A stretch of 64,000 nt of DNA from Lateolabrax maculatus (GCA_031216445.1 CM062218.1:18479501-18543500), one strand, 5' to 3'. Shown: positions 23,545 to 37,373, numbered from the stretch's first letter. Notes: generated by a model from the sequence alone, not told the origin. A program made the numbers and translations.

Positions 23545-26200
23545 GGTGTTACCCCCTTAACACGCAACTACTTTTTTTTTTTACATATATTGCATTTAGC
23601 TGCATTTTGATTCAATTTAGTGAAGTGAGTCCACACTTTTGAATGTTTTGCCCCGTCAGCCATGACTGGAGAGCACATAATGTAAACGCTGAGTTATGCA
23701 ACGTCAAACCGAATCACCTGAGGCCGGCAGCTTCGTCATCATTAGGGGACAGGTAGGAATTTGAATATGCCAGCTTTGTTTCATAAATACTGATAGCAGC
23801 ATCATTTGTGCAGGAGCTTATCAATATTTCACTCAGGAACCGGTACCAATTTAGTACTGGTTCTCAATACCCGTGGTGCCTTAGATTTTCCTATAGGCTA
23901 CTGCCTATCCCAGCAGACAGATGTTTGGGTCAATTTGGGATAATCGCTCAAAAACTTGGCGTCTTCCTTCAAGTTCACCGTCTCTAAAATACGAATCCAG
24001 AAATCCAAATTCAGTACAAAGTCTATTTTTTCTTCAAAATACGGCATGATTTGTTTGAATTTTGTTCTGTCCATTGTTTTCAAAGAGTAGACATCATTCT
24101 CCTTTATATTTGTGTCCAGTTCACGAACAAAACTTATAATGTGGCTTTCAGTTCAGCCTCTCCTCACAAAAGGTGGACTGTCATGGCCAAAACTCAGACC
24201 TTGAGCTGCAGACTCTCCTGGCTTAGTGACACATCAACATCAAACAGGGCTCAGAGCCCATTTGATATGTCAAACCATGGTCTCTCGTGCCTTTCTCTGC
24301 TGAATAGTGTCTAGAAAGCACAAATACTATCAATAATCTCTGAAACCAATAGAGGATTTAGCATTTGGTTATAGGCTCTAGTAATTAGAAATGCATTTAG
24401 GTCTTCAAAGGCTGGCTGCAGATGGAGATCAGAGGCCTTTCTTCGCCGTTAAAGCTCTGTAAAGAAATGTCAGCAGTGCTAAGATTTTTTTCCTCCTCTT
24501 CACCTGCTTTCTACCTTCAGGGCTTTTATAAAAATACAGCCGTAACTCATCCCACATTCAGTTTTTAATGATTGTAAATTATATACCTCTCTTCATAGTG
24601 CTTCTTCAAAGCCACTATTCTTTTAAGGTAAAGTACAAGGGTAAAAGAGAGGAGAGAAATCCTGCCTTTGAGCTGATTTTCAGGGTTCCCTTTGATCGAG
24701 GTCTAAGCGTGAGTATGTGGCATGTGCATGCACGTGTATATGTATATGTGTGTGTATGTGTGTGTGGTTGTGTGTGTGTGTGTGTGTGTGTTTGTGTGTG
24801 TGTGGGCGCACACATGCGTTCATGTATACAATAAACAAAAACACCATGTTCCCAAGAGCCAAAGATGTGTGATCAAATACAACCCTCTGGAGTATGTGAA
24901 TGTATGTGTGTGCATGTGTGTCGAAATGAAAGGCTTAGGCTCTTTCCAGCTAATGACAGACGCAGCAGACAAAACTTTGAACGCATACAAGAAAAAACAG
25001 AAAAGTACCGCCACAGTCGCCAAACTGTGCTTGCATCATTACCCCTTGCTTTGAATGTTTCATGCACGCAACGGATGCAGGGAAATGCAATTTATCACCT
25101 CTTCGCTCCACATATCGCCAAAAATTATTCATGGGAATTCGTAATTATGTGGAGGAGACATTTTCCTGTTCATTCCCCAAGAACAATATTCATGTTCTGA
25201 CTCAGCTTTCTGCAGCCATCTGCAGTTAAGAAGCACATCTGACATTTGGATCACTCTCTGCACATCAACATTTTTGCATTACTGTTCCGTTTATCTGTGC
25301 AAAGCTGCGTGGTAAGGCTATAGCTGTGTATGTTAACTGTATGTTTAATATATACATGCTGTTTTGCATTCAGCCTATTGACTGACCAACCCCACAATGG
25401 AAAATCATGTCACACCTGCTAATTTAAAACACAGTGTTTCGTTTCTCGCCCCGTTGCTCTGCTCACTAAGCATGCATAAACAAAATAGTTACACCTTATG
25501 AATTTCTGGGGTGAGGCTAGCTGACACAGACAACAAAAGAGGCCATCAATCAAAGCCCAGAGGGGGTTTTTTGTCTTTTCACATATCAGGAAACCCACCT
25601 CTCTCCTGTCGTTTTGGGTAATCGGATTGTTTGGCAGGCACAACCCCCTCCTCACGTCAAGGTTACGAGGTCCTTCCTGAGTGTCGAGTCAGATTTGTCT
25701 GGTTTGGCCTTTAGTAAAAGCATGCACACGCATAGAAAAACACACGACACAAACAATGCTTCAAATGCCTGAGTAAAGAACACACTCACGCGCACGCCTT
25801 TGGTGAGGCGAAGGGTGAGGCCTCTCGACTCTGACAGCACCTGGATCCAGACAGCTGGCCTGATGAGGTCTGATGTGGCCTTGGGCGTCTGAAACTCTGC
25901 ATTTTCAATGGACTCACTCAACTACCTGCAGTGTTTCCTACAGTACTGAGGTCAGGCAGACCATCCAACCTCAGCAGCCAAGGCTGTACCTTAGATGAAT
26001 TTTAAAGAAATCTTTTTTTTATTTTGCTCTTGCAATGTTCTGTGGAGCTGTGTACATTAAATCCACTCACTTTCTTCCTTCATCGAGGGATGACAGTTAA
26101 AGCCTGCACTTTTGGAAAAGTCTCTGAATAATTTTCAAACCAAAACTATACTTTCTTCACTTGTGGTGACACATTGGAACAATAACAGCTTCTACACTTT
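23545..26200. other. Gene-free stretch
   Basis: No supportable exon. The block at 25080-25200, around AAATTATTCATGGGAATTCG, is a unique-looking AT-rich segment that could be a conserved non-coding element, but one sequence alone cannot show that. Confidence 0.45.
24734..24806. repeat. Interrupted (TG)n microsatellite
   Basis: About 70 bases of TG with TATG and TTG interruptions. Confidence 0.93.
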
Positions 26201-27145
26201 TTTTCTCTTTCTTTCAGTGCTTCCATATCAATTGACACTTCAGTTACTTTCAGCACACACACGTCAACTGACATTTTTCATTTTCAAATGCTCTTCAGCT
26301 CTTTTACGTCAAGGGACACTTCAACTGCTTGAATTGCTTCTATCTTCTTTAATTGGTGACCACACGGTTTGTAGACGCAAATGCGAACAAACGTGTTAAC
26401 ACGTCCGTGTACGGACACCTAATCTAGTACAAACAGAATTGTGTTCAATGTCTGTGCGCATTTTTGGACTACGTTACGTTTCACCAAACACTTGAACTGT
26501 TTCCTGTCATGTTCTGCCTTTGTTCCCCCTTTTACTTAACAATATTTATTTTACTGTGTTTATTATGTTCTGTTTTGTAGTCTTCATTTCCTTTTATTTT
26601 TTAGTTACTTCCCTTGCCTTGTTTCTAGTTACCTTGTTTCCTGCCCTGATTAGTTTCCCCTGTCTCGTTTGCCCTGCCCTTGTGTTTTCCATCCTTTCTC
26701 CAGTACCTGCCCTCCCCAGCTGTGTCTTGTTCTTGTGATTAGTTGTCTGTGTATCCTTTGTTCTTTGTCTGTCCCTGTGATTTCCCTGAGTTTAATACCT
26801 GGATTTGTATGCCTTCACCTCGTAAGTTCTTTTGTCAATAAATACCTCTGGACAATTATCCGGCTTTCTGGCTCTGCGATATCTGCACTTGGGTCCTTCC
26901 CATGTATCCCACACGTACCAACCGCGACACATTCACTGATTTTACTTCACTTTTAGCACTGAGATTTCAGCTCCATTCAACGTTAGACTTAAACTTAAAT
27001 TTCAATTGCTTTTAGTGCCTACACTCCAAAAACACTTCAGCTGCTTTCAGTGATTACACTTCAACTGCTTTTGGCAAATCACTTTGACACCTTAACTCCT
27101 TTAAGTGCTTACACTTCAACTGACACTTCAAACCATTCAAGTGCT
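26200..27145. repeat. Degenerate tandem repeat (TTCAACTG type), interrupted by an LTR-like insertion
   Basis: Irregular units of about 20-30 bases with consensus near ACACTTCAACTGCTTTCAGTG occur at 26215-26340 and again at 26960-27140, on both sides of the LTR-like element at 26505-26929. Confidence 0.55.
26505..26929 (+). mobile_element. Probable solo LTR of a retrotransposon
   Basis: 425 bases beginning TGTCATGTTC and ending CGCGACA, so TG...CA. It has a long T/C-rich body, an AATAAA near 26836 followed by GGGTCC near the 3' end, and no internal genes. The layout is LTR-like. I find no clear target-site duplication. Confidence 0.5.
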
Positions 27146-29593
27146 TTTACTGTGTTTACACCAGCAATTATTTGTGTAAACTATACTGCTCCCCATGAAA
27201 TGTGACAACTACAAAAAGTAAACTTTTCTTGATGTAAGCTTGGCTTCCAAAAAGATGTTCTGACCATTTTCTATTCTATTTTCACCCTGATATAAACTAC
27301 AAGATGTAGTTTGTCCTCACTTACAGATATATTGCAACTTTCCACACTTTGCCATACCCAATTGACCCCCATGCATATACCTGCCAGAAACACAGCACAC
27401 TCAATCAAACGATTCAGTGATTCAGTCACCTCTAAACTTTTAGGACTTTTTTCCCTCTACCCATCAGGCAACCCCGTAGGTTAAAGTTGTGTGAATTCCA
27501 TTAAGATATTCCACCCCCGCCTCTTTCTCCTCATGGTTTTGATTATGATATGAGCTGAGGAGTTAATAAGCGTATTAATTACCTGTGTAGGAGACAAACC
27601 AGCTCCCAGAGCGAGCCCACAAACCCCCCCTCCTACCTCCCTTCCTCCCACACACCAACCAAAGACCGGCACCGTTGTGTTTAAATGAGCCATCATCGTC
27701 CGACTGTCTCCAAGGTCAGACGAAGCTCTGCTGTTAGCACAGTACCTGCCAGGGGAAGTCTCTAAAGTCACTCGGTAATGAGAATAATTAGAATAATACA
27801 AGGTCAAGCAGGACGATAGTAATCGACAGAGGGACGTGGAAAGAGAGAGGGAATGGAGACAGAATAAAGTAGGAAATGAAGAAATGGTTGAAATCCTCCT
27901 GGAGACTGGGTGTGATCACAGCTCGATACTTAAGTTTCTAATTATCTCTGTTAAAGAGAGTTTCTATTAGACAGTGCACAAGGCTGCACACACACACATA
28001 CACATTAACAGACGGCACACACAGCATGACAAGTCTTCAGCCTGTCTGGACATCATCAGCTGTGATCCTGTTTGCTGAAAAAAGTGTCAAACCTCATAGA
28101 TTCACTTTGACGTGGCAATATGTCTGCAGCCCCCCCACCACACTCACACATGCACACACTGAGCAACAATGTGATGTCTTCTCCAAGTTTCAACATGGAT
28201 CTGTCTGGCGCTTTGGGCATGCCAGGGCATAGGTGCCTTCCACACAGCAAGCTCCGGTGGAGGAAGCCAAAAGCACAGTCAGAAAAAAAGAGCATCAGCT
28301 CAGTGTGTAAAGCGCATACAGCCAGAGGTCAGTACGGGTCAGCACTCGGGAGTAACCCACAGCCCAAATAACAAGCAGAACAAACAGCAGGATTTCATTT
28401 CTTAGCTGCAGACTTTCTCCTCTGAATGCTTAAAGGAATTGGTATACACCAGTGCTGTCATGATAGCAGAAGCTGCAACTTTTTTTAATGTTTAACTCTT
28501 TGTTAAAAACTTTACCAAATCCACACTGTGGTTCAAATTTACCCACAACATAGAGTAGATAAGATGCCCCTAAAAGGTTTTGGGCAGTGCTCAAACCAAA
28601 GTCATTTAGTCAACTAACATAGAATTAATCAACATCAATTTTGTTTATGGATTAAAGGGGAACTCCACTGACTTTAATCAAAGTCACTTTACAGGTCTTG
28701 GGGTGTACCACTGCATAGTTGAGTCTGAAGACCATGAGTTTGAAAATGAAAAAAATCTCGGGTGTGGAGTTAGAAAGAAGTGAGTTTGCCAGACCTCTGT
28801 AACCCGCTCCTCATCTCTGCTGCAGGCCACAGGCCACAGGCTCTTCCTGTCTGACTGTCTGGCTGAATTCTGGTCTTGTCCAGCTTGAACTTTTCAAATG
28901 GTAACAGCTGATGTATAGATCCAGACAGCCAACCTTGTCTCTGGATCTCAGTGCCTTGCTGAGCTCCTCTGCCTCTACCTGTATATATTTCCCCTCCCTC
29001 CCTCTACCCACATGGGTTACGTCCACTATACTTTTCTCTAAAGGTTATGTAAAGGTTCTGTAAAGAGCTCAACTTCTGATTTTATAAACCCTGTAAGGTT
29101 CATTGTGATTACACTGGATGCAGCAGTGTGCCTTGCACCTTGCTGTGGTAATGCTGATCATCAGTTTGACGATCTTAAGATTTTCATTGCCCCTCATCTT
29201 TTTTTAATGGTTGCTGTATTCACTCTCAGATGAAGCTGTACTCTTCATCTGACTCACAATCTGTATCATCCATAACATTTCACTTTGGCTCTGGAACACT
29301 GTTAACAGAATTAAAGACAATGTTTACGACAATGTGCCACACCTCTGCCAACAACTACAGAGCATTTTCCAACGGGATATGTCAGTTTTCATACACCAGA
29401 ATTTGATCTGAATTTAACACACCACTCACGCTTCACTTATCTACAATATTTTTGTTCAGGGTGTACAGACTATTAACACAAACTCAGGAGCAATCAGTGT
29501 ATATAAAACCAAGTGTACAGGCCTAAATGACCCATAATTGCATCTTTGTATACAAAATGTACACTGATATTCTCATTGCTGTATCCAATGTTT
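27146..29593. other. Gene-free stretch
   Basis: No supportable exon. Short CA runs lie near 27985-28020 and 28140. Confidence 0.45.
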
Positions 29594-30119
29594 AAGGAAT
29601 AGTTTGACATTTTAGGAAATACTCTTATTTGCTTCCTTGCCGAGAGTTAGATGAGACAATTGATACCACTTTCATGTCTGTGCGCTAAATATAAAGTCAC
29701 AGCCAGCAGCTGGTTAGCTTAGCATAGTATAAAGACAGAAAACAGGGGAAACAGCAGTCAAAAGGTAACAAAATCCACCCACAGGCACCTCTAAAGCTCA
29801 CTAATGAACACGTTATGTCACGTTTGTTTAATCTTTAAGTCTTGAAGTCACTGCACCTGGTCAAGAAGTCCATCATACAACCATCCAATAAAACCATGGG
29901 TACTGGTTTGTACAGGTTAAGCAAGTGAGATAGAACATGCTAATTAGTAAACTTACAGTAAGAGGTGCTGGTAAGTGGTTTTTGTTACTTTTGTACTTTT
30001 TCGTTAACTGTCTGCTGGCTGTAGCTTCACATTTATTATACAGATATGAGAGTGGTGACCATCTTCTCATCTAACTCTCGGCAAGGAAGCGAAAAGGCCA
30101 AAATGTTGAACTATTCCTT
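29594..30119. mobile_element. Foldback/MITE-like element with long imperfect inverted arms
   Basis: Left end AAGGAATAGTTTGACATTTT; right end is the reverse complement of AAGGAATAGTTCAACATTTTGG. Pairing continues inward (TTGCTTCCTTGCCGAGAGTTAGATGAGA on the left, its complement on the right) for well over 100 bases. The core carries TTAGCTTAGCATA. Partial relatives sit at 4795, 9635 and 33660. Confidence 0.75.
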
Positions 30120-33100
30120 GATCATTCCTTCAACTACACCAGTCCTGCTAATCTAAATCACACAATGAATGACTGGCGGTTCAGCTGAATCTGTGGAGTC
30201 AATATTTGCCAAAATTTGATTCTGATGGGCACCGTAAAGAATTTGAAACTGGATTTTATCTCAGAGGATCTCTTCACACTCTTAAAAATAAAATACCATC
30301 CAAAACTCATCGGAGGCACCAAAGAGCAAATTTGCCCACGACTGCTAAGAAAAACATCAAACAACACACTGAAGTTTTGATGTCAGTTGAGTGTCTCTGT
30401 CAATTTGCTCTGTAAGCTAAACACTTTCACATTCAAAGTCCTGGCTTCAGATTTATCCACCATTTTATTTGGACTTGGATTCAGTTGAGGAGAGGCTGGA
30501 CCGTTTGATGCTGACACCTCTTTGTTTTAGCTGTTTGACCCTGACTCCTGCAGTCCTCAACAGCCAGACTGCAGCTCTGTGTATTCCAATCCCCCTCCTT
30601 CCTCCCCTTCTCTTTCCAATCGATCCTTTTTCACGGCCTCTGGCGGCGACGTGGAATTTGCTGCTGGCAGAAAAACATTCGGTGCAAACGCGGGACATAT
30701 AGGAAGCCGATTCGGTCCCTTAAAACAGCATAGAACTGCTGAACCGCTGCTTTACCTCAACTTCATCAAGCAAACAATAATGTGGCCGAGGAATTAGAGG
30801 CCGAAAGACTAATCAGCTTATGCACACTGGCTTTGGCAATACAAGCTTTTATCTCCAGGTTGTTGGTTTTTGTGCATCTGCTGTGTCTCTGCATACTCTC
30901 AGTCTCATTTGCATTCATGCGACTGAGCAGTGGCCATAAAAGTGACATAGGCGGGAGCGTAATGTAATGGCCTTTTTTAAAGTAATAATGTACTGAGTGG
31001 GTATATTTATATGAATGACACAGAGTGTGTGATGGTAAAAGGGCAAGAGTTACAGTGTGTGTGTGTGTGTGTGTGTGTGAGGGGAGGCTTACTTCCCTGC
31101 TTCATGTGGCTGCTGCACATCATCAGTGAAGTGAAAGACAGCATTCTGGCATCTTTTACACTCCAATACACAGGAGAATAAATTCCCTCGTAAGACCACC
31201 CTTTTCACCACACATCCACACACTCACACACAGCAGCGGCATCCTTCTGAAAAAAAAAAAAAAGAAAGAGCATGAACATTAGGCACGAGGAAGTTGCTGA
31301 GAAGCGAAAAAGCCGTCTTAGCTGTTGATCCTGTTTGCTCCTTTGAAATTTTCCAGGAAATCTTCCCTTTCAATCTTTTTCACTGAGGGATGAGCGTGTG
31401 GCGAAGGAGGCTGGCGAAGACGGAGTCTTATCTATCGCGGGGCAGAGCAGAACTCTCTGAAGCTCAGCACACTCAGGTGCTTCATCTCATGTGTCCTCAG
31501 CCAGTAAGCCTAAACCCTTATGAAACAGCGGGGCGTCTGGAGCATGAAATCATATGGGGAAGTGGCGTCTGGTAAGCCAGTATCTATGGGTGGCATGCTA
31601 ACGCAATACAAAGTGTCTAAATGTTGAGATACCCAGAGATTACACAGATTGCTTTTGTCAGGTTTTTTGGTCCAACAAGTCCTCCAGCACTAAACAGTAA
31701 AAGCAGCTGTTTGTTGTTGTTTTGTTGCCACTATGATTAAGATTTGGTGAAGTTCAGGCACTTTAAAGTAAGGTCAAGGTTTGGCAAAGAACATGGCCAT
31801 AGGTCAGCCTCTCTTGGTCCGAGTCTCGGGACTGAAAGGGAACATTTTGACGAGGAAATGGAAAAACTCTCCAGATTCTCAGGTGCCCGTGAGCAAGGCA
31901 CACTTCAAAGTGGTTATTTTCAGCAGCCAGCAGTAGTCAACTGAGGGTGCACTGGGCCGTTCCCACTGTGAATGTGTGTAAGTGTGTGAAAATGAAGCAG
32001 GAAGTTGTTTGCAAAGAGCACGCACTCACAGCAAACCCTTCCCTGGTTGAAATGAAGAAGGTTAAAAATATATGTGTATCTGTCATTTGTGTCTTATTTG
32101 AACATCTGACGGCTGATGGTTTGGTGTTTCAGTAACCAGAGGTTGGATTTCTTTCAACATGAAAGGCTGTTTTTTTTGGGGGGGTTGAAGTCTGCAACCC
32201 TACTGAGGGGAATGATGTTGGAAAGAGCAAGGTAAAGAGAAAAAGTTACAGGGGCCAGAGAGAAAGGGAGGCGGCGGGAGAAAGAAAACACGTATCTGGC
32301 TCAGAGGAAAAGCCTCTGAGGAGTTTTGCTCATTTTATTTGAACCTGCTCATGTTCATATGAAAAGCTGCTAGCTGCTGCTGAGAGATGCTCTGAATTAC
32401 GGGGAAGAATAAGTCAGGGAGAAAAAAGCATGGTGAGATTGCGACAAGTCCTTTGTGGAAATTCTTATCTGACTAGAGGAAGGGGGACCGAGGCCCTGAC
32501 AGATTCAGGGCACAGCGTGTCATTGTGTGTGCGAGTGTGTGTATTACTTTTTTTTCTCCTCCTTTTATTTGTCCTGTGAAATAGGACATGGTAAAAAGGT
32601 TCCTTCTCATCTACTTTCGCGTCATTTTTTCAAGGGCAAACAACCTCTTTGGCTGGTGCCGGGGGTTTATTTAAAACACACACACACATGCACGCACGCA
32701 CACATATATATATATATATACAAAAATGGAATCAGAGCAGTGCAGTAGATGGAATTTTCTCTCACATTCACACAAATTCTCCAGTCGGCTGCCAGTCTGA
32801 AGGTAACCTTTCCCATCCTCCCTTTATCTTGGTCTGTCCAACACCTTCTCCCCACTTCGTTTCTCACCTCCTTTCTCTGGCAGCACAAAAGAACACTTTG
32901 CTGAAAGGTGAGCCTGCAATGAGATGAAATGTGATCAGACAAGAGGGGACATTTAATAGATCTCCAAAGGGAAGAAATAAACACTTTTCCTCTGCTTTTA
33001 AAAACAGTCCAAGTGAAAGCCGACTCAACAGAAAATGCCCGTAATCAAAGCATAACTGTAACTGTCCGTGCTACAAAGTAATAACAGTGGCAAATTGAAT

Positions 33101-33659
33101 TGCATACTTTTCATGCCACTTGTGTCATCAAGTGTTTTGTGAGGCAACTAAAATAGCTGGGAAATCGTTTACCAAGGCAGCGGACGGCCTGTGCAGTCAG
33201 CAAAAAAGGTGACGGGTCATGAATTCTGTTTTCCACAGGGAAAAAGAGGATGAAAAACACTTCTGAGGGAATGAATGATAGAAGAGCCACGTTGGACTCA
33301 AAGCCTGACGCGGCCAAAACACACCACTGCGTGATTGTTTGTGTGTGTGTGAGCAGGGCTTTTGTGCACAGCGTTTTCTTAATGTGTGTGTGTCTATGGG
33401 TGTAAGTGTGTCTTTGTATTTTGATGTGTATATTTTGTTTGCCTGAAAGGGTCTAAATGCAGGTTTGTGTATATGAACATATGAATGCAATTTTGTCGTT
33501 ATTGTTTGCGGGCGCGCGCATGTGTGTGTGCGTGCGTGTGTGTGTGAACGTGCAACCACAGTAATTAATCCCTCTCTGCTAGCCGTTCCCTGTTATGCCT
33601 GGTCTCCCTGGGAACTGGACAGAGAAACATCCCAGAGTGATTAAATAAGTGTAAATATA
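30120..33659. other. Gene-free stretch
   Basis: No supportable exon. Simple repeats: (GT)n at 31055-31079, CA then (TA)n at 32678-32720, and mixed TG runs at 33340-33545. Confidence 0.5.
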
Positions 33660-33790
33660 TTCAAAAGGCATAGTTTTGAGGAATAGTGGCGTGACTCTTT
33701 CCAAAGTAAGAAAATTCGCCTTCCAGCACCCCTAGAGCTCACTAATGAACACATTGTATTGCATTTGTCTACATGAAAGTGGTGTCGGTC
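33660..33790. repeat. Fragment of the foldback-type repeat
   Basis: GAGGAATAGTGGCGTGACTC followed by CTAGAGCTCACTAATGAACAC resembles the outer and inner blocks of the 29594 element. Confidence 0.45.
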
Positions 33791-33824
33791 CTTTTTAATC
33801 TCACTGTCATAAAGAACGTGAAAT

Positions 33825-34170
33825 CAAATCAAACTATTTTACGATTAATCAGCAAATTATCTTTTGAAGAATTGTTCATCCTAAAAAATGTCAGAAAGTA
33901 GTGAAAAATGCCCGTCCCAGGTTCCCAGAGCCCAGTGTCACATTTTCAGGCTACTTGTTTCGTCCAACCAATAATCCCCAATCCAGTGATATTAAATTAC
34001 AATAGCATAAAACAGAAACAAGCAACAAATCCTCAAAATTAAGAGGTGGGAACCAAGCAAATAATCACTTTTGCTTGATAAACGACTTAGACAATTAATC
34101 AGTTATCAAAATTATTGTTGATTCATTTTCTGTTGATCGACTAATTAAATACTGGACTAATCAATTTCTC
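33825..34170. repeat. AT-rich dispersed repeat, inverted relative to the 15300 copy
   Basis: On the reverse strand it reads GAGGATTTGTTGCTTGTTTC and CATTTTTCACTACTTTCTGAC, matching the order of blocks at 15300-15600. Confidence 0.65.
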
Positions 34171-36845
34171 ACTCTAGTTGTTGTTGTATTTCAAGATCTA
34201 TTTGGCACTTGCAAGCAGGTTCATACATTTCTGGCCCAGTAATGATCCAATTGAAATCATCAAAAAGCCACTGTGTGCAGGCTCTGCTCCTTTCCATCAT
34301 GCTATACAACTATAATGAGATTAAACAATAAGCTAAGATCGACATTTTTGCACGGCGGAAATTAATCAAACATGCACATTTCAATGCAGTTGATGTGTAG
34401 TATACTGAGCCTGAGTTTGCCTCAGGCTGTTAAATAGACCAGATGGTTGGGGTTTTACTGCAACACGACTCTTCACGGAGTGCCAGACAAGACAAACACA
34501 CAGAGCTGTGCTAATTTGACTTGCAAATACATGAGAGTGATTGCTGACACTCATCATATTGTCTCATCCTGTTAACCAGTTTGAGTTAGAGAAAACAAAT
34601 GTGAAGAGATCTCTGTAGGAACTTTTTCATTCAAGTCTCTCTTAAAGTCATTTGTGAGCATAACAAACCATGCATGTTCATATTTCCTCTATTTTTTTCC
34701 AGTTCAGTATTGTTTTTGCAACTGGACACAGTGGCAACAACGCCATCTGATTAGATGGTAGACAATGTTTCCCTCTTGTGGTTAAAGGAAAGAATAACAG
34801 GTAAAGAGGAAACGGTCCACTCATAAATTGTGTATTCCATAGGGATACAACCTGTAAAAGGGCATGATTAAGCCTGCAAGCATGAACACACACCCAACTC
34901 TGCAAACAGATACAAAGACAGAAACACACACTAATATGCTCATTTAATAAATGGATTAAAAACACTTGGAGTATCTCCAGACTTCAGCCTCAAGGCCAAA
35001 CTTTCAGCACGTAACAGCTTTATGAGGGATTTGGGGCAAATTTGATCACTTTGCCATCACATTACATCAGTCAATATGTCTATGGGCAATAAAGCACTAA
35101 TGTTTTTCTGAATGCCAATTTCCTGAGACAAGTTAATTTCACCTCTTTGCATTCTGCCAAGGGCTGTGCTCCGTGCACACTGCTAAACTGAAAATCAATT
35201 AACAAGTTAGACAACATAAATATGAGCATATAATGATTTTCTGAGCACATTTGAGGAAATGTCTTCTCTGGAAAGGCTTATGCTACAAACAGCACGTGTA
35301 ATGCATGACTAAGAGTTAGGAAAACGCCACAGCAGAAGTTGTGATCAGCATGTGGTAGTCTGATCGAACTCAGACTGTTCCTTTTTGACATGCCAATATT
35401 ATTATGATTATCATTACTAAAAGTAAAGATCGCAAGACCTACTGCAACCGAACTTGGCTCAACAGTACTGCTTGAGCCACTCTGGATGGCAAGTGTTGGC
35501 CAGAGGTCCAGCGGTGGTGAGACTCACCACTCAAACAGTCATTCAAAGTTTGTTTTAAAAATGCTTCAGAACACCACAGAGATATCACAACCACTGTACT
35601 TTAACTGATAATAAATGTGTGTTAAATTCAACCCACTGAAGTAGAGGAGGGATGGCCTCTGGTCAGTTGAGCAGCCTTCTGGCCTCAAACTCAGCGTCTC
35701 TCATTTTCATGCTGATGTTCACCTGAAGCAAGGATCTGATGAGCAGATGTGACATACTTATTGTTTAAATCAAGTGTAATGTGACAATTTCCTCCAAACT
35801 ACTGTTGAGTCTTCAGGGTGTTTTGGTCTTACCAGCTTGAGAAGAAGAGGACATATTAGAGTGACTTCAAGGCAATGAAGCCTAAAGTTTGGCAGGGCTT
35901 TGTTCACTCTTGTTGAATTATGATCAGGGTTGTTGAATTATGATCATGGCACCCCCCAGCTCAAGGACAACCATCGACCCGCTGCAGCCTTGGGTGGAGC
36001 TCTCGGATTTCAACCAGGGACCTCTTGATCTGCAGTCAAATGCTCACTGAGCTGTACAACCTGCATCACCTTTATTATATGCAGTGAGAAGCTTTTCTTT
36101 TCATGTATTTGTCTTGAACAACCTTATCAGAGCTGAATGTTTGATGACTGTAGTGTTACAGAGTTTATGTAGTTCTGATTTGGGTGAACAGTGATTATTC
36201 AAATTTAAAATGGTTGAAAATCTAGGTGTTCAAGTAATTTATAGCACACCATTGTCAACCTTCAATCTCATAAAAAATAATTTCCCTGCAACAAAACTGT
36301 GGCTAGTGAAAATGCTGAGTGGCTGGTACTTTGAGAAACCACTAGCCACAGTGGCTGGTGAGCAAAACAATTATTCATATATTTAATTAATGTCAAGCCC
36401 TGAGTATGATTAATTATGGAAAAAAAGAAAAAAATAACTACAACAAAATGCCATTTCTGAATATAAGTTGACACTTTGACAGCCTTTTATATCCTAAAAA
36501 TAAACCCCATAAAACAGATGATGAGGCCAAACACCTGAAAACAGCTGTCCATACAAACAACTCATTGAGGGCAATAGAGTTTCTGTGCATCAAAATGTAC
36601 ACTTCACTGTGTTAGTAAGCTTGTACTGCCTGACTGCAGACATTTCTATTGATTATTTTATAGGCCTATTTGCAAAATACACAAATATACTGATAGAGAC
36701 TAAAATTTCATGTAATCAAACTGTGTTAATATGGTTCAGTTTATGATTAAGTATATTTCAGTTTGGAGACATAGAACACCATACATCCCAAATCCACATG
36801 GAAAACTCAACAGTAGAAATAAAAATCTGTTAATTGTTATAATCC
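34171..36845. other. Gene-free stretch left of the duplicated cluster
   Basis: No supportable exon. Homology to the other gene X copies begins abruptly at about 36850. Confidence 0.5.
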
Positions 36846-36897
36846 ATTTCCATTCCAGAGAAGAGGACTCTAAGTGAACCAGTGAACTAGTGGAGAA

Positions 36898-36976
36898 ATG
36901 CCTGCTGACAGCGCACCAGTCCAAGAGGAGCAGCTGCTGGTGGGAGGCCAGCGTGACCCGGACACTCGTCACGCAG
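36898..36976 (+). pseudogene. Gene X copy 1: isolated first exon
   Basis: The ATG at 36898 opens a 26-codon exon (MPADSAPVQEEQLLVGG...DTRHA) ending at a GTAAGAC donor, identical by eye to the copy 2 exon at 45525. Homology starts only about 40 bases upstream (AGAAGAGGACTC), so the promoter segment of copy 2 is missing. It ends near 37595, and no exon 2 or 3 follows. The bases just before the homology (CCATTTCCATTCCAG) happen to resemble a splice acceptor, so the exon could be captured by another transcript. Otherwise it is a truncated duplicate. The product family is not recognised. Confidence 0.6.
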
Positions 36977-37270
36977 GTAAGACTCAAGGCTCAGTTCACG
37001 TCTTTCCTGCTTCTGATTCATGAATTTACCTCCCTAAAAACTAAAAAACATCAACATAACTTGTTGGATTTAAAGGTGGACAAGTAACGTTTACGGAACA
37101 TAGCCTATATTAGTCGACGTTTCACGGTGTAAAATTGTCATTAGCTCGTTGGTTTGACTGTTAAAAGTCCCGGGAGATGTGTGGAATATATTAACGATGG
37201 TTGGTGGTTTGAAAACACTGTTTTTTATTGGTTTGAGGGCATATATTTTGACGTCAAAAGTTTGAGAAAA

Positions 37271-37281
37271 AAGATGGCGAC
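37271..37281 (+). promoter_or_regulatory. YY1-like motif (weakened), copy 1
   Basis: AAGATGGCGAC, one base from the AAGATGGCGGC seen at 45891 and 46192. Confidence 0.4.
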
Positions 37282-37361
37282 TGGGCCATTTTTTATACAA
37301 TGCTGAAAATATATATTTGTTCTGTAACCATGGAGACGGTGGAACTGTTAAGAGCAAACGT

Positions 37362-37373
37362 CATGACGTCAGA
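37362..37373. promoter_or_regulatory. CRE palindrome (TGACGTCA) in gene X copy 1 intron
   Basis: A full cAMP-response-element octamer (37364-37371) next to a second overlapping ACGTCA half (ACGTCATGACGTCA). It is conserved at 46285-46292 and decayed to TGACATCA in copy 3. Confidence 0.5.

Noticed and set aside
25652..25921. Minus-strand frame with the exon-like stretch FQTPKATSDLIRPAVWIQVL and a GTGAGTG donor
   Set aside because: The upstream AG has no pyrimidine tract, no partner exon is visible, and no family is recognised.
26520..26956. Hydrophobic plus-strand frames suggesting a small membrane protein
   Set aside because: They fall inside the T/C-rich LTR-like element. Pyrimidine-rich DNA reads as Leu/Phe/Ser in all frames.
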